A DNA stretch of 8,186 bases, from contig JAIXSD010000027.1 of assembly GCA_027484885.1 (NCBI GenBank), positions 1-8,186 of the forward strand, read 5' to 3'. The notes below the pieces were generated by a model. That model was not told the DNA's origin, ran no database searches, and saw only the letters and a program-made list of their open reading frames with translations. The stretch is from Rubrivivax sp. (GTDB taxonomy: Bacteria; Pseudomonadota; Gammaproteobacteria; Burkholderiales; Burkholderiaceae_C). The translations under genes and the position numbers were made by a program. Positions 1-6,778 of this stretch are shown here, piece after piece (positions within the stretch are counted from its first letter, which is position 1; the number at the start of each line of letters is the position of its first letter).

Positions 1-164
1 AAGAGGCGCCGCGTGGCCTTGTTGACGCCGACATCGGTGGCTTGTGCCGAGAGCAGCACCGCCGCCAGCAGCTCGAACACGCTGCTGTACTCCAGCTCGG
101 TCTGCGGGCTGGGGTTGGCAGCGCGCAGGGTGGTGAAAAAACCGTGGATCTGTTGCGCGTTCAT
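1..164 (-). CDS. nth: Endonuclease III, N-terminal part (cut by window edge)
   Basis: DNA glycosylase/AP lyase of base-excision repair that removes oxidised pyrimidines; the family carries a helix-hairpin-helix and a C-terminal 4Fe-4S cluster, both outside this window. The visible 54 codons start with MNAQQIHGFF and carry the near-invariant LLSAQATD block at residues 37-44, followed by VNKAT at 47-51. The positions and residues match the E. coli Nth N-terminus without gaps, including Gln41. The ATG at 164-162 is chosen because it puts these residues at the same numbers as in E. coli. No clear Shine-Dalgarno sequence lies before it. It sits 45 bp downstream of rnfB on the same strand, so it is probably the last or a late gene of the phaZ-rnfB-nth unit. 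In E. coli, nth likewise ends the rsx (rnf) operon. Nothing looks broken in the visible part. Confidence 0.93.
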   Translation of the reverse strand, partial: MNAQQIHGFFTTLRAANPSPQTELEYSSVFELLAAVLLSAQATDVGVNKATRRL

Positions 165-209
165 GGGGCGCGATTGTGCCCGTGGCTCGGCCGGCTGGCG
201 GGGCTCGGT

Positions 210-899
210 TCAGCTTTGGCGTTGGGCCCGCGCACGGGCCAGGGCCGCCTGGATCACGGCACGCTTGCGCTCCAGATCATCGGGCGCGCTCAGCTTGGAG
301 GCGGCAGCCAGATCGGCCAGCTTGGCCTCGGCCTTGGCTTGCAGGCGGGCGGCGTTGTCGCGCAGCTCGCGCTCGGCCTTGAACTGGTGGAAGCGGTAGC
401 GATGGCGCGCGGCATCGGCTTGCGCCGGGCTCCAGGCCGACCAGCCGGTCTGCTCACCCGTGACAGGGCGCATGGTAATGCAATCTACCGGGCAGGCTGG
501 CACGCAGAGCTCGCAACCCGTGCATTGCTCGGCCACGATCAGGTGCATCTGTTTGGGCGCGCCGACGATGCAGTCGACCGGGCAGGCCTTGATGCACAGC
601 GTGCAGCCGATGCACCAAGCTTCATCGATCACAGCAAGCGCTCGCGGGCCTTCCTGGCCATGCTCGGCGCTCAAGGGCAGGGCGGGGCGGCCGGTCAGGG
701 CGGCCAGCCGCGCCACGCCTTCATCGCCGCCGGGCGGGCATTGGTTGATGCCGGCTTCGCCGTGCGCCACGGCCTCGGCGTAAGTGCGGCAATCCACATA
801 GCCGCAGCGGGTGCACTGGGTCTGAGGCAGGGCGGCGTCGATGCGCGCCGTCAGCTCGGCCAGCCGGGTGCTGGCCTCGGTCTTCTCGATCAGGCTCAA
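210..899 (-). CDS. rnfB: RnfB/RsxB-type iron-sulfur protein, soluble form, TTG start
   Basis: About 229 residues if started at TTG 899-897. The FeS domain is at residues 26-58, with Cys29, Cys32, Cys37, Cys54 in the CxxCGYxxC ... INQCPPGG pattern typical of RnfB. Two ferredoxin-type 4Fe-4S motifs follow: [12 protein letters not shown] (96-107) and [12 protein letters not shown] (126-137). Each is followed by an extra Cys (110, 140). The last ~70 residues are charged, Ala-rich and probably helical. In E. coli RnfB an N-terminal membrane segment anchors the protein to the Rnf/Rsx complex. Here the N-terminus ([10 protein letters not shown]) is short and polar, so the protein is probably cytosolic. 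No other rnf genes are in view. The role is inferred as an electron carrier with an unknown partner. No in-frame ATG lies near the expected start; the nearest upstream one, at 1112, would add an Arg/Pro-rich stretch inside phaZ. CTG at 893 is an alternative start. Confidence 0.88.
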   Translation of the reverse strand: MSLIEKTEASTRLAELTARIDAALPQTQCTRCGYVDCRTYAEAVAHGEAGINQCPPGGDEGVARLAALTGRPALPLSAEHGQEGPRALAVIDEAWCIGCTLCIKACPVDCIVGAPKQMHLIVAEQCTGCELCVPACPVDCITMRPVTGEQTGWSAWSPAQADAARHRYRFHQFKAERELRDNAARLQAKAEAKLADLAAASKLSAPDDLERKRAVIQAALARARAQRQS

Positions 900-2215
900 G
901 GTTTGGCGCGGCTTTCTCGGGGCTTGCGTGCCTTGCTGACGGTGGCCTGGGCTTGCGCTTCGGCGGCGGCTTCGCCGTGGTTGTATTTGGCGATGAAGTT
1001 GCGCACCTCGGGGTAGACCTTCTCGCGCCAGCGGCGGCCGGAGAAGATGCCATAGTGGCCGGCGCCGATGGCGTCGTAGTGGTACTGGTGCTCGCGCGGG
1101 ATGCCGGCGCACAGCGCGTGGGCCGCGCGGGTCTGGCCAGCGCCCGAAATGTCGTCCAGCTCGCCTTCCACCGTCAGCAGGGCGGTGCCTTGAATGTCTT
1201 GCGGGCGTACGAGCTGGCCATTGACCTTCCAGGTGCCGTTGACCAGGGCGAAGTCCTGGAACACGGTCTTGATGGTGTCCAGGTAGTACTCGGCCGGCAT
1301 GTCCAGCACCGCGTTGTACTCGTCGTAGAACTTGCGGTGCGAATCGGCGCCGTCGTCATCGCCACGGACCAGATCCAGGAAGTAGTCGTAGTGCGAGCTC
1401 AGGTGGCGGTCCGGGTTCATGGCCACAAAGCCGGTGTGCTGCAGGAAGCCCGGGTAGACGGCGCGGCCGGCGCCAGGGAAATTGGTCGGCACGCGGTAGA
1501 TCACGTTCGATTCGAACCAGCTGAAGCTGCGGTTCATGGCCAAGTTGTTGACGGCGGTCGGGCTCTTGCGGGCGTCGATGGGGCCGCCCATCATGGTCAT
1601 GCTGCGCGGCGTGGTTTCGCCACTGCTGGCCATCAGGGAGATCGCGGCCAGCACCGGCACCGTGGGCTGGCAGACCGAGATCACATGGCAATCGGGGCCC
1701 AGGTGGCGGATGAACTCCTGCACGTAGGCGATGTAGTCGTCGAGGTGGAAGGGGCCTTCTTCCAGCGAGACCATGCGTGCGTCGGTCCAGTCGGTAATGT
1801 AGACCTTGTGCTCTTTCAGCAACTGCTTGACGGTGTCGCGCAGCAAGGTGCTGTGGTGGCCCGAAAGCGGCGCCACGACCAGCACGGTGGGCTGGTCCTT
1901 CATCTCGGTCAGCACCTGCAGGTTGTCGGTGTAGCGCTTGAAGCGCAGCAGTCGGCAGAAGGGCTTGGTGATGGGCACCAACTCCTGCACGGCGACTTCG
2001 GTGCCGCTGACCTCGACGCTGCGGATGTCGAACTCCGGCTTTTCGTAATCCTTGGCCAGGCGGTGCATCAGGTCGAGGCCGGCCGACACCCGTTGCGCCA
2101 TGGGCGTGTGCGCGAACGGCGACAGCGGGTGGCTGTAAAGCTTGGCGGAGGCGGCGGCGAACTCCGAGAACGGGCTCATCAGCGCGCGCTGGGTTTCAAA
2201 AAGCTGGTACAGCAT
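896..2215 (-). CDS. phaZ: Intracellular poly(3-hydroxybutyrate) depolymerase
   Basis: 439 residues. Breaks down amorphous PHB stored in cytoplasmic granules, releasing carbon when the cell starves. It follows the Ralstonia eutropha PhaZa1 sequence as I remember it almost end to end: N-terminus [22 protein letters not shown] (114-130), [21 protein letters not shown] (177-197), [54 protein letters not shown] and [13 protein letters not shown]. The expected thiol-type catalytic triad is present: Cys182, Asp354, His387 (Ralstonia 183/355/388). There is no signal peptide, as expected for the intracellular type. GAGG lies 7 nt before the ATG. The protein is about 20 residues longer than the Ralstonia enzyme (419 aa); the extra C-terminal tail (about 414-439) is rich in Ala, then Lys/Arg. 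The stop codon overlaps the rnfB start. Regulation by a PhaR-type repressor is suggested by the upstream site. Confidence 0.96.
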   Translation of the reverse strand: MLYQLFETQRALMSPFSEFAAASAKLYSHPLSPFAHTPMAQRVSAGLDLMHRLAKDYEKPEFDIRSVEVSGTEVAVQELVPITKPFCRLLRFKRYTDNLQVLTEMKDQPTVLVVAPLSGHHSTLLRDTVKQLLKEHKVYITDWTDARMVSLEEGPFHLDDYIAYVQEFIRHLGPDCHVISVCQPTVPVLAAISLMASSGETTPRSMTMMGGPIDARKSPTAVNNLAMNRSFSWFESNVIYRVPTNFPGAGRAVYPGFLQHTGFVAMNPDRHLSSHYDYFLDLVRGDDDGADSHRKFYDEYNAVLDMPAEYYLDTIKTVFQDFALVNGTWKVNGQLVRPQDIQGTALLTVEGELDDISGAGQTRAAHALCAGIPREHQYHYDAIGAGHYGIFSGRRWREKVYPEVRNFIAKYNHGEAAAEAQAQATVSKARKPRESRAKP

Positions 2216-2305
2216 GGGTAGGCCTCGGGGTCATGGCGCACAGCGTTGCGGGTGAGAGCAGGGCTGCGCTGGGTTGCTGAAGCTCGATCTTGCCTGAAAT
2301 ATTTT

Positions 2306-2318
2306 GTGCAGCGCAGCA
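2306..2318 (-). promoter_or_regulatory. Candidate PhaR/PhbF operator upstream of phaZ
   Basis: Read on the minus strand the site is TGCTGCGCTGCAC, 91 bp before the phaZ ATG. It fits the motif I recall for Herbaspirillum PhbF, TGNTGCN3GCAA, at 8 of 9 fixed positions (last A is C). The overlapping GCACAAAATATT (2298-2309) fits 11 of 12 positions of the PhaR repeat recalled for Ralstonia eutropha, GCAMMAAWTMMD. A TAAAAT hexamer (2323-2318) directly before it could be a -10 box, which would place the operator over the transcription start. I see no matching -35. The motif match is observed; the binding role is inferred. Confidence 0.5.
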
Positions 2319-2402
2319 TTTTACTGCGCACGGCACAGCGGCATGGTCGGCTATTAGCGGTGAAAAGCGTGACAGCTCGCAGCGAGCAAACCCGAAATTG
2401 TG

Positions 2403-2433
2403 CGCAGGACGCCCGAAAACAGGGCGTCCTGCG
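2403..2433 (-). terminator. Strong hairpin downstream of tyrB, probable terminator
   Basis: Perfect 12 bp inverted repeat: CGCAGGACGCCC (2403-2414) pairs with GGGCGTCCTGCG (2422-2433) around a 7 nt loop. It starts 24 bp after the tyrB stop, as expected for a terminator of that minus-strand gene. The downstream side on the minus strand is CACAATTTCGGGTTTG, which has short T runs rather than a full T tract, so termination may be partial or need Rho. A second small hairpin (CGGGCG-TCT-CGCCCG, 2432-2446) overlaps its base on the tyrB side. Confidence 0.5.
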
Positions 2434-2457
2434 GGCGTCTCGCCCGAGCTGCGGGCC

Positions 2458-3660
2458 TCAGCCGCGCAGCACCGCCGCCATGGCTGCGGCCACGGCCGGC
2501 AGGTTTTTCTCGTTCAGCGCGGCCACGCAGATGCGGCCCGAATCCACGCCGTAAATGCCGAACTCGCTGCGCAGGCGCTGCATCTGCGCCGCACTCAGGC
2601 CCGAGTAGCTGAACATGCCCTTCTGGCGGGTGACGAAGCTGAGGTCCTGGCTGACGCCGGCAGCCTGCAAGGCGCTGACCAGGGCCGAGCGCATGGCGCG
2701 GATGCGCAGGCGCATGCCGGCCAGTTCTTCCTCCCACAGGGCGCGCAGGGCCGGGCTGGACAGCACGGTGGCCACCACTTGGGCGCCATGTGTCGGCGGG
2801 TTGGAGTAGTTGGTGCGGATGACGATCTTGAGCTGGCTCAGCACGCGGCCGGCTTCTTCGCTCGAGGCGCAGACCACGCTCAGCGCACCGACGCGCTCGC
2901 CGTAGAGCGAAAAGCTCTTGGAGAAGCTGGTCGAGACAAAGAAATCCAGGCCGGCGGCCAGGAACTGTTGGATGACGGCGCCGTCTTCGGCAATGCCTTC
3001 GCCAAAGCCTTGGTAGGCCATGTCCAGGAAAGCGACCAGGCCGCGGGCCTTCACCACCTCGACCACCTGGTTCCATTGGGCGGGCGTCAGGTCGTAGCCG
3101 GTGGGGTTGTGGCAGCAGGCGTGCAGCACGATGACCGTGCCGGCTGCGGCGCTGTTCAGCGCAGCCAGCATGCCTTCGAAGTTGACGCCCAGATTGGCCG
3201 CGTCGAAGTAGGGGTAGGTGTCAACCTGGAAGCCGGCGTTGGTGAACAAGGCTCGGTGGTTCTCCCAGGACGGGTCGGAGATCAGCACACGGGCGCCGGG
3301 GTTCAGGCGCTTGAGGAAATCGGCGCCAATCTTCAGGCCGCCGGTGCCGCCGATGGCTTGTACGGTGGCCACGCGCTTGTCGGCCAGCACGGCGCTGTCG
3401 GCGCCGAAGACCAGGCCTTGCACGGCCTTGTCGTAGGCGGCGATGCCGTCGATGGGCAGGTAGCCGCGGGCTTTGGGGTCGGCCAGCATGGCGCGCTCGG
3501 CCTCGGCCACGCATTTCAGCAGGGGCAGCTTGCCGTTTTCGTCAAAGTAGACGCCCACGCCCAGGTTCACCTTGGCCGGATTCGGATCGGCATTGAATTG
3601 TTCGTTGAGGCCCAGGATGGGGTCACGGGGGGCCATTTCGACGGCGGCAAACAAGGACAT
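2458..3660 (-). CDS. tyrB: Aromatic/aspartate aminotransferase, PLP fold type I
   Basis: 400 residues. Transfers an amino group between an aromatic amino acid or aspartate and 2-oxoglutarate, the last step of Phe/Tyr synthesis or the aspartate-oxaloacetate exchange; cytosolic, usually a dimer. Class I hallmarks: GGTGGLK (104-110), Trp132 in DPSWENH (ring stacking on PLP), HNPTG (184-188, Asn185), Asp213 and Tyr216 in FLDMAYQGFG, Schiff-base Lys248 in SFSKSFSLYGERVG, phosphate-binding Arg256, and substrate-carboxylate Arg376 in SGRICVA. The stretches CCHNPTG, FLDMAYQGFG, SLYGERVGALSVVC and NYSNPPTHGAQVVATVL are closer to E. coli TyrB than AspC as I recall them; substrate preference cannot be settled here. 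The ATG at 3660 is chosen over one 33 bp upstream because AGGAAG lies 5 nt before it and family members start near here. Divergent from uvrB. Confidence 0.9.
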   Translation of the reverse strand: MSLFAAVEMAPRDPILGLNEQFNADPNPAKVNLGVGVYFDENGKLPLLKCVAEAERAMLADPKARGYLPIDGIAAYDKAVQGLVFGADSAVLADKRVATVQAIGGTGGLKIGADFLKRLNPGARVLISDPSWENHRALFTNAGFQVDTYPYFDAANLGVNFEGMLAALNSAAAGTVIVLHACCHNPTGYDLTPAQWNQVVEVVKARGLVAFLDMAYQGFGEGIAEDGAVIQQFLAAGLDFFVSTSFSKSFSLYGERVGALSVVCASSEEAGRVLSQLKIVIRTNYSNPPTHGAQVVATVLSSPALRALWEEELAGMRLRIRAMRSALVSALQAAGVSQDLSFVTRQKGMFSYSGLSAAQMQRLRSEFGIYGVDSGRICVAALNEKNLPAVAAAMAAVLRG

Positions 3661-3744
3661 GGAAGCTTCCTGACAGGACGGTGGCATGAACAAACGGGCG
3701 CGTTTGCTGGGGCGTGCTGCGGCGCGGCTCGGCCTGCGCTACCC

Positions 3745-3785
3745 TTGCGGGTTGCCCAGCCTTGCGATTTTAGGTGGGCAAACCC
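3745..3785 (+). promoter_or_regulatory. Candidate uvrB promoter and imperfect inverted repeat
   Basis: TTGCGG (3745-3750) and TTTTAG (3768-3773) are 17 bp apart, a weak sigma70-like pair on the plus strand about 70 bp before the uvrB ATG. Overlapping them, GGGTTGCCC (3749-3757) and GGGCAAACCC (3776-3785) form an inverted repeat with a one-base bulge and an 18 nt spacer. This 179 bp gap (3661-3839) must also hold the tyrB promoter on the other strand; I saw no convincing one. No CTGT-N8-ACAG LexA box was found. Confidence 0.25.
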
Positions 3786-3839
3786 TCGGTACTCGGCGCC
3801 CGCGCCCCTTGCTTTTCTCTCCCGACCCGGTCTCCACCC

Positions 3840-5933
3840 ATGCAAGATTCAGACAGCCTCACTGACAACGCCCCCGATGCTGCGCAAGCGCCCAAGGGTG
3901 AGTTCGTGTCTTTCGAAGGCTCGCCGTTCCAGCTGTTCCAGCCTTTTCCGCCGGCCGGAGACCAGCCGACGGCGATTGCGCAGCTGGTGGAGGGCATCAA
4001 CGACGGCCTCAGCTACCAGACCCTGCTGGGCGTGACCGGCTCGGGCAAGACCTTCACCATGGCCAATGTGATCGCCCGCCTGGGGCGGCCGGCCATCATC
4101 TTTGCGCCCAACAAAACCCTGGCCGCCCAGCTCTATAGCGAGTTCCGCGACTTCTTTCCGAACAATGCGGTCGAGTACTTCGTCAGCTACTACGACTACT
4201 ATCAGCCCGAAGCCTATGTGCCGCAGCGCGACTTGTTCATCGAGAAGGACAGCGCCATCAACGAGCACATCGAGCAGCTGCGCCTCTCGGCCACCAAGAG
4301 CCTGATGGAGCGGCGTGATGTGGTCATCGTCGCCTCGGTGTCGGCCATCTACGGCATCGGCAACCCCAGCGATTACCACCAGATGGTGATGACCCTGCGC
4401 AATGGCGACAAGCTCGGGCAGCGCGATGTGATCGCCCAGCTGATTCGCATGCAGTACACCCGCAACGAGCTGGAGTTCACGCGCGGCGCCTTCCGCGTGC
4501 GCGGTGACACCATCGATGTCTTCCCGGCCGAGCATTCCGAGCTGGCCCTGCGCATCGAGCTCTTCGATGACGAGATCGAGACCCTGCAGCTCTTCGACCC
4601 GCTGACCGGCAAGATCCGCCAAAAGATCCCTCGCTTCACCGTCTACCCGAGCAGCCATTACGTCACGCCGCGCGAAAAAGTGCTGGGCGCGATGGAGACC
4701 ATCAAGGAAGAGCTGCGCGAGCGCCTGGGTTTCTTCGTCAAGGAAGGCAAGCTGGTCGAGGCGCAGCGCCTGGAGCAGCGCACCCGCTTCGACCTGGAAA
4801 TGCTGCAGGAGGTGGGCCACTGCAAGGGCATTGAAAACTACACCCGGCATTTGTCCGGCGCTGCGCCGGGCGAGCCGCCGCCGACCCTGGTGGACTACCT
4901 GCCCAGCGATGCCCTGATGTTCCTGGACGAAAGCCATGTGCTGATCGGCCAGTTCGGCGGCATGTACAACGGCGACCGGGCGCGCAAGACCACGCTGGTC
5001 GAATATGGCTTCCGCCTGCCCTCGGCGCTGGACAACCGGCCGCTCAAGTTCGATGAGTTCGAGCGCAAGATGCGCCAGGCCGTGTTCGTCTCGGCCACGC
5101 CGGCAGCGTACGAGCAGCAGAATGCCGGCCAGGTGGTCGAGCAGGTGGTGCGACCGACCGGCCTGGTCGACCCCATCGTCGAGGTGCGCCCGGCCACCCA
5201 TCAGGTGGACGATGTGCTGCAGGAGATCCGCGAACGCGTCGAGGCCAACGACCGGGTGCTGATCACGGTGCTGACCAAGCGCATGGCCGAACAGCTGACC
5301 GATTACTTGAGCGACAACGGCGTCAAGGTCCGCTACCTGCATTCGGATGTGGACACGGTCGAGCGGGTCGAGATCCTGCGCGATCTGCGCTTGGGCGCCT
5401 TCGATGTGCTGGTGGGCATCAACTTGTTGCGCGAGGGCCTGGACATCCCCGAGGTGTCCCTGGTCGCCATCCTCGATGCCGACAAGGAAGGCTTCCTGCG
5501 CTCCGAGCGCAGCCTGATCCAGACCATCGGTCGGGCCGCCCGCAACCTCAACGGCAAGGCGATTCTGTACGCCGATCGGGTCACCGACTCCATGCGCAAG
5601 GCCATGGGCGAGACCGAGCGCCGCCGCAGCAAGCAGCTGGCCTTCAACGAGGCCAACGGCATCACGCCGCGCAGCATCAACAAGCGCATCAAGGATTTGA
5701 TCGACGGCGTTTACTCGGAAAAGAGCGGTCGCGACGATCAAAAACTGCTGCAGGTGGCCGAGGTGGAGCAGATGTCCGAGAAGGACCTCAGCAAACGCAT
5801 CGCCTTGCTGGAAAAGCAGATGCTCGAGCATGCGCGCAATCTGGAGTTCGAAAAGGCGGCGCGCGTGCGCGACCAGCTGGCCCAGCTGCGCGAGCAGGCC
5901 TTCGGTGCCGTGGTGCACGACAATATCGGTTGA
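3840..5933 (+). CDS. uvrB: Excinuclease ABC subunit B
   Basis: 697 residues (E. coli 673). The central damage-verifying helicase-like subunit of nucleotide excision repair: loaded by UvrA, it pries strands apart at the lesion and recruits UvrC. Walker A GVTGSGKT is at 64-71. The beta-hairpin [21 protein letters not shown] (117-137) carries the strand-separating tyrosines. DESH (363-366) is the Walker B/DEAD-like motif. Other helicase motifs are SATPAAYE (418-425), [15 protein letters not shown] (526-540) and QTIGRAARN (561-569). The C-terminal UVR domain that contacts UvrC is at about 648-686. The ATG at 3840 is used because conservation begins near residue 21 ([12 protein letters not shown]); an in-frame GTG at 3774 would add only unconserved residues. 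The leader just before the ATG is pyrimidine-rich and has no clear ribosome-binding site. All key residues are intact. No SOS box was seen. Confidence 0.97.
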   Translation: MQDSDSLTDNAPDAAQAPKGEFVSFEGSPFQLFQPFPPAGDQPTAIAQLVEGINDGLSYQTLLGVTGSGKTFTMANVIARLGRPAIIFAPNKTLAAQLYSEFRDFFPNNAVEYFVSYYDYYQPEAYVPQRDLFIEKDSAINEHIEQLRLSATKSLMERRDVVIVASVSAIYGIGNPSDYHQMVMTLRNGDKLGQRDVIAQLIRMQYTRNELEFTRGAFRVRGDTIDVFPAEHSELALRIELFDDEIETLQLFDPLTGKIRQKIPRFTVYPSSHYVTPREKVLGAMETIKEELRERLGFFVKEGKLVEAQRLEQRTRFDLEMLQEVGHCKGIENYTRHLSGAAPGEPPPTLVDYLPSDALMFLDESHVLIGQFGGMYNGDRARKTTLVEYGFRLPSALDNRPLKFDEFERKMRQAVFVSATPAAYEQQNAGQVVEQVVRPTGLVDPIVEVRPATHQVDDVLQEIRERVEANDRVLITVLTKRMAEQLTDYLSDNGVKVRYLHSDVDTVERVEILRDLRLGAFDVLVGINLLREGLDIPEVSLVAILDADKEGFLRSERSLIQTIGRAARNLNGKAILYADRVTDSMRKAMGETERRRSKQLAFNEANGITPRSINKRIKDLIDGVYSEKSGRDDQKLLQVAEVEQMSEKDLSKRIALLEKQMLEHARNLEFEKAARVRDQLAQLREQAFGAVVHDNIG

Positions 5934-5975
5934 CGCAGCCGGTCTCGCTCTTCGCAGCAGACGGCTTGAAGCCCT

Positions 5976-5996
5976 GGCAAAACTTGCGGTTTTGCC
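5976..5996 (+). terminator. Hairpin 42 bp after uvrB, possible terminator
   Basis: GGCAAAAC (5976-5983) and GTTTTGCC (5989-5996) form a perfect 8 bp stem with a 5 nt loop. A small palindrome, GGCTTGAAGCC (5963-5973), lies just before it. The downstream sequence is CGCCTCC, not a T run, so intrinsic termination would be weak. The position between uvrB and the isc leader is what one expects of a transcription boundary. Confidence 0.35.
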
Positions 5997-6016
5997 CGCC
6001 TCCAGCAAAGTGCTCA

Positions 6017-6041
6017 GTAATTGAGTAAAATTGTCGGAAAT
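6017..6041 (+). promoter_or_regulatory. Candidate IscR type-1 binding site
   Basis: Aligned by eye to the E. coli type-1 consensus as I recall it (ATASYYGACTRWWWYAGTCRRSTAT), this 25 bp stretch fits at about 19 positions. It keeps TTGA(G)T at 6021-6026, the A-rich centre and GTCGG at 6033-6037. It lies 124 bp before the iscR ATG, where autorepression by cluster-loaded IscR would act. TTGAGT may double as a -35 and TAAAAT (6026-6031) resembles a -10, but I found no properly spaced pair. A perfect 10 bp palindrome GGGTTAACCC (6048-6057) lies 6 bp further on. Confidence 0.45.
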
Positions 6042-6164
6042 AGACCCGGGTTAACCCTTCAGGCTTCAGCCCAAGGCGCCCGGATCAAGGCGGCAGCTGT
6101 CAGCGTTTGACGCGGTGGCTGCCCGGGGTCTTTCGGACATGAGTTCGGGCAAAAGGAGAGTGTG

Positions 6165-6698
6165 ATGCGTCTCACCACCAAAGGTCGCTTTGCCGTCACG
6201 GCAATGATCGATCTCGCCTTGCGTGAAAACGGTGGCCCGGTCGCCTTGGCGGCCATCAGCCAACGGCAGCAGATTTCGCTGTCCTATCTGGAACAGTTGT
6301 TTGGCAAGCTGCGCCGCCACGAGCTGGTGGAAAGCACCCGCGGGCCGGGCGGCGGCTATTCGCTGGGCCGCAAATCCAGCGAGATCACCGTGGCCGACAT
6401 CATCGTCGCCGTCGATGAGCCGATCGATGCCACCGGCTGCGGCGGCAAGGAAAACTGCATGGGTGAGGACACTGGCCGCTGCATCACGCACGAGCTCTGG
6501 ACCAGCCTGAATGCCAAGATGATCGAGTACCTCGATTCGGTCTCCCTGCGCAAGCTGGTGGAAGACCAGCTGGCCAAGGGTGTGACCATCGAGGAGTCGC
6601 CGATGAAGCGGGCGATTTCGTCCACCCCGGTGGTCAAGCCCATCCGTATCACCGCGCCGAACTCGGTCTTCGCACTCGGCAACGCCTTCACCAAATAA
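6165..6698 (+). CDS. iscR: Rrf2-family iron-sulfur regulator IscR
   Basis: 177 residues (E. coli 162). A transcription factor that carries a 2Fe-2S cluster delivered by the Isc machinery; the loaded form represses isc, and the apo form still acts at type-2 sites. The N-terminal winged helix-turn-helix is at about 1-65 and keeps [14 protein letters not shown], the recognition helix [10 protein letters not shown] (37-46) with Glu43 (which discriminates between site types in E. coli), and Ser57, Arg59 and the wing GPGGGY. Cluster ligands Cys92, Cys98, Cys106 and His109 are present; the Cys98-Cys106 gap is 8, against 6 in E. coli (98-104) as I recall. After about residue 140 the tail ([10 protein letters not shown] ... 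NAFTK) differs from E. coli. The ATG at 6165 is preferred over GTG at 6162: AGGAG lies 6 nt before it and the protein then begins MRLT like its relatives. First gene of the isc operon. Confidence 0.95.
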   Translation: MRLTTKGRFAVTAMIDLALRENGGPVALAAISQRQQISLSYLEQLFGKLRRHELVESTRGPGGGYSLGRKSSEITVADIIVAVDEPIDATGCGGKENCMGEDTGRCITHELWTSLNAKMIEYLDSVSLRKLVEDQLAKGVTIEESPMKRAISSTPVVKPIRITAPNSVFALGNAFTK

Positions 6699-6716
6699 GC
6701 CCTCTGGCCGCCGGCG

Positions 6717-6730
6717 GGGCCTCGCCCTTT
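6717..6730 (+). terminator. Small GC hairpin with short T run between iscR and iscS
   Basis: GGGC (6717-6720), loop CTC, GCCC (6724-6727), then TTT (6728-6730), starting 18 bp after the iscR stop. It is short for an intrinsic terminator but has the right shape for partial attenuation or for protecting the iscR 3' end from decay. In E. coli, structure in the iscR-iscS gap stabilises iscR when RyhB triggers decay of iscSUA. Function here is inference. Confidence 0.22.
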
Positions 6731-6778
6731 GCCGGGCCGACCTTGCTTTCGTCAGAACAAAAAGAGCATTTCTCGAAC

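Noticed and set aside
42..1016. 324-codon plus-strand open frame across nth, rnfB and phaZ ends
   Set aside because: It covers three well-supported minus-strand genes and has no recognisable domain.
953..2221. 422-codon open frame on the plus strand opposite phaZ
   Set aside because: Antisense shadow of a GC-rich gene: Val/Gly/Ala/His-rich translation, no recognisable motif, and phaZ itself is certain.
2290..4035. 581-codon plus-strand open frame across tyrB and into uvrB
   Set aside because: Runs opposite tyrB and out of frame with uvrB; low-complexity Gly/Ala/Gln/His translation without family features.
5963..5973. Palindrome GGCTTGAAGCC after uvrB considered as a separate regulatory site
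   Set aside because: Very short and next to the larger hairpin; most likely part of the same 3' end structure or chance.
3849..6008. 719-codon minus-strand open frame opposite uvrB
   Set aside because: Its codons mirror uvrB codon bias; Leu/His/Asp/Gln-rich translation with no motif or start signal.
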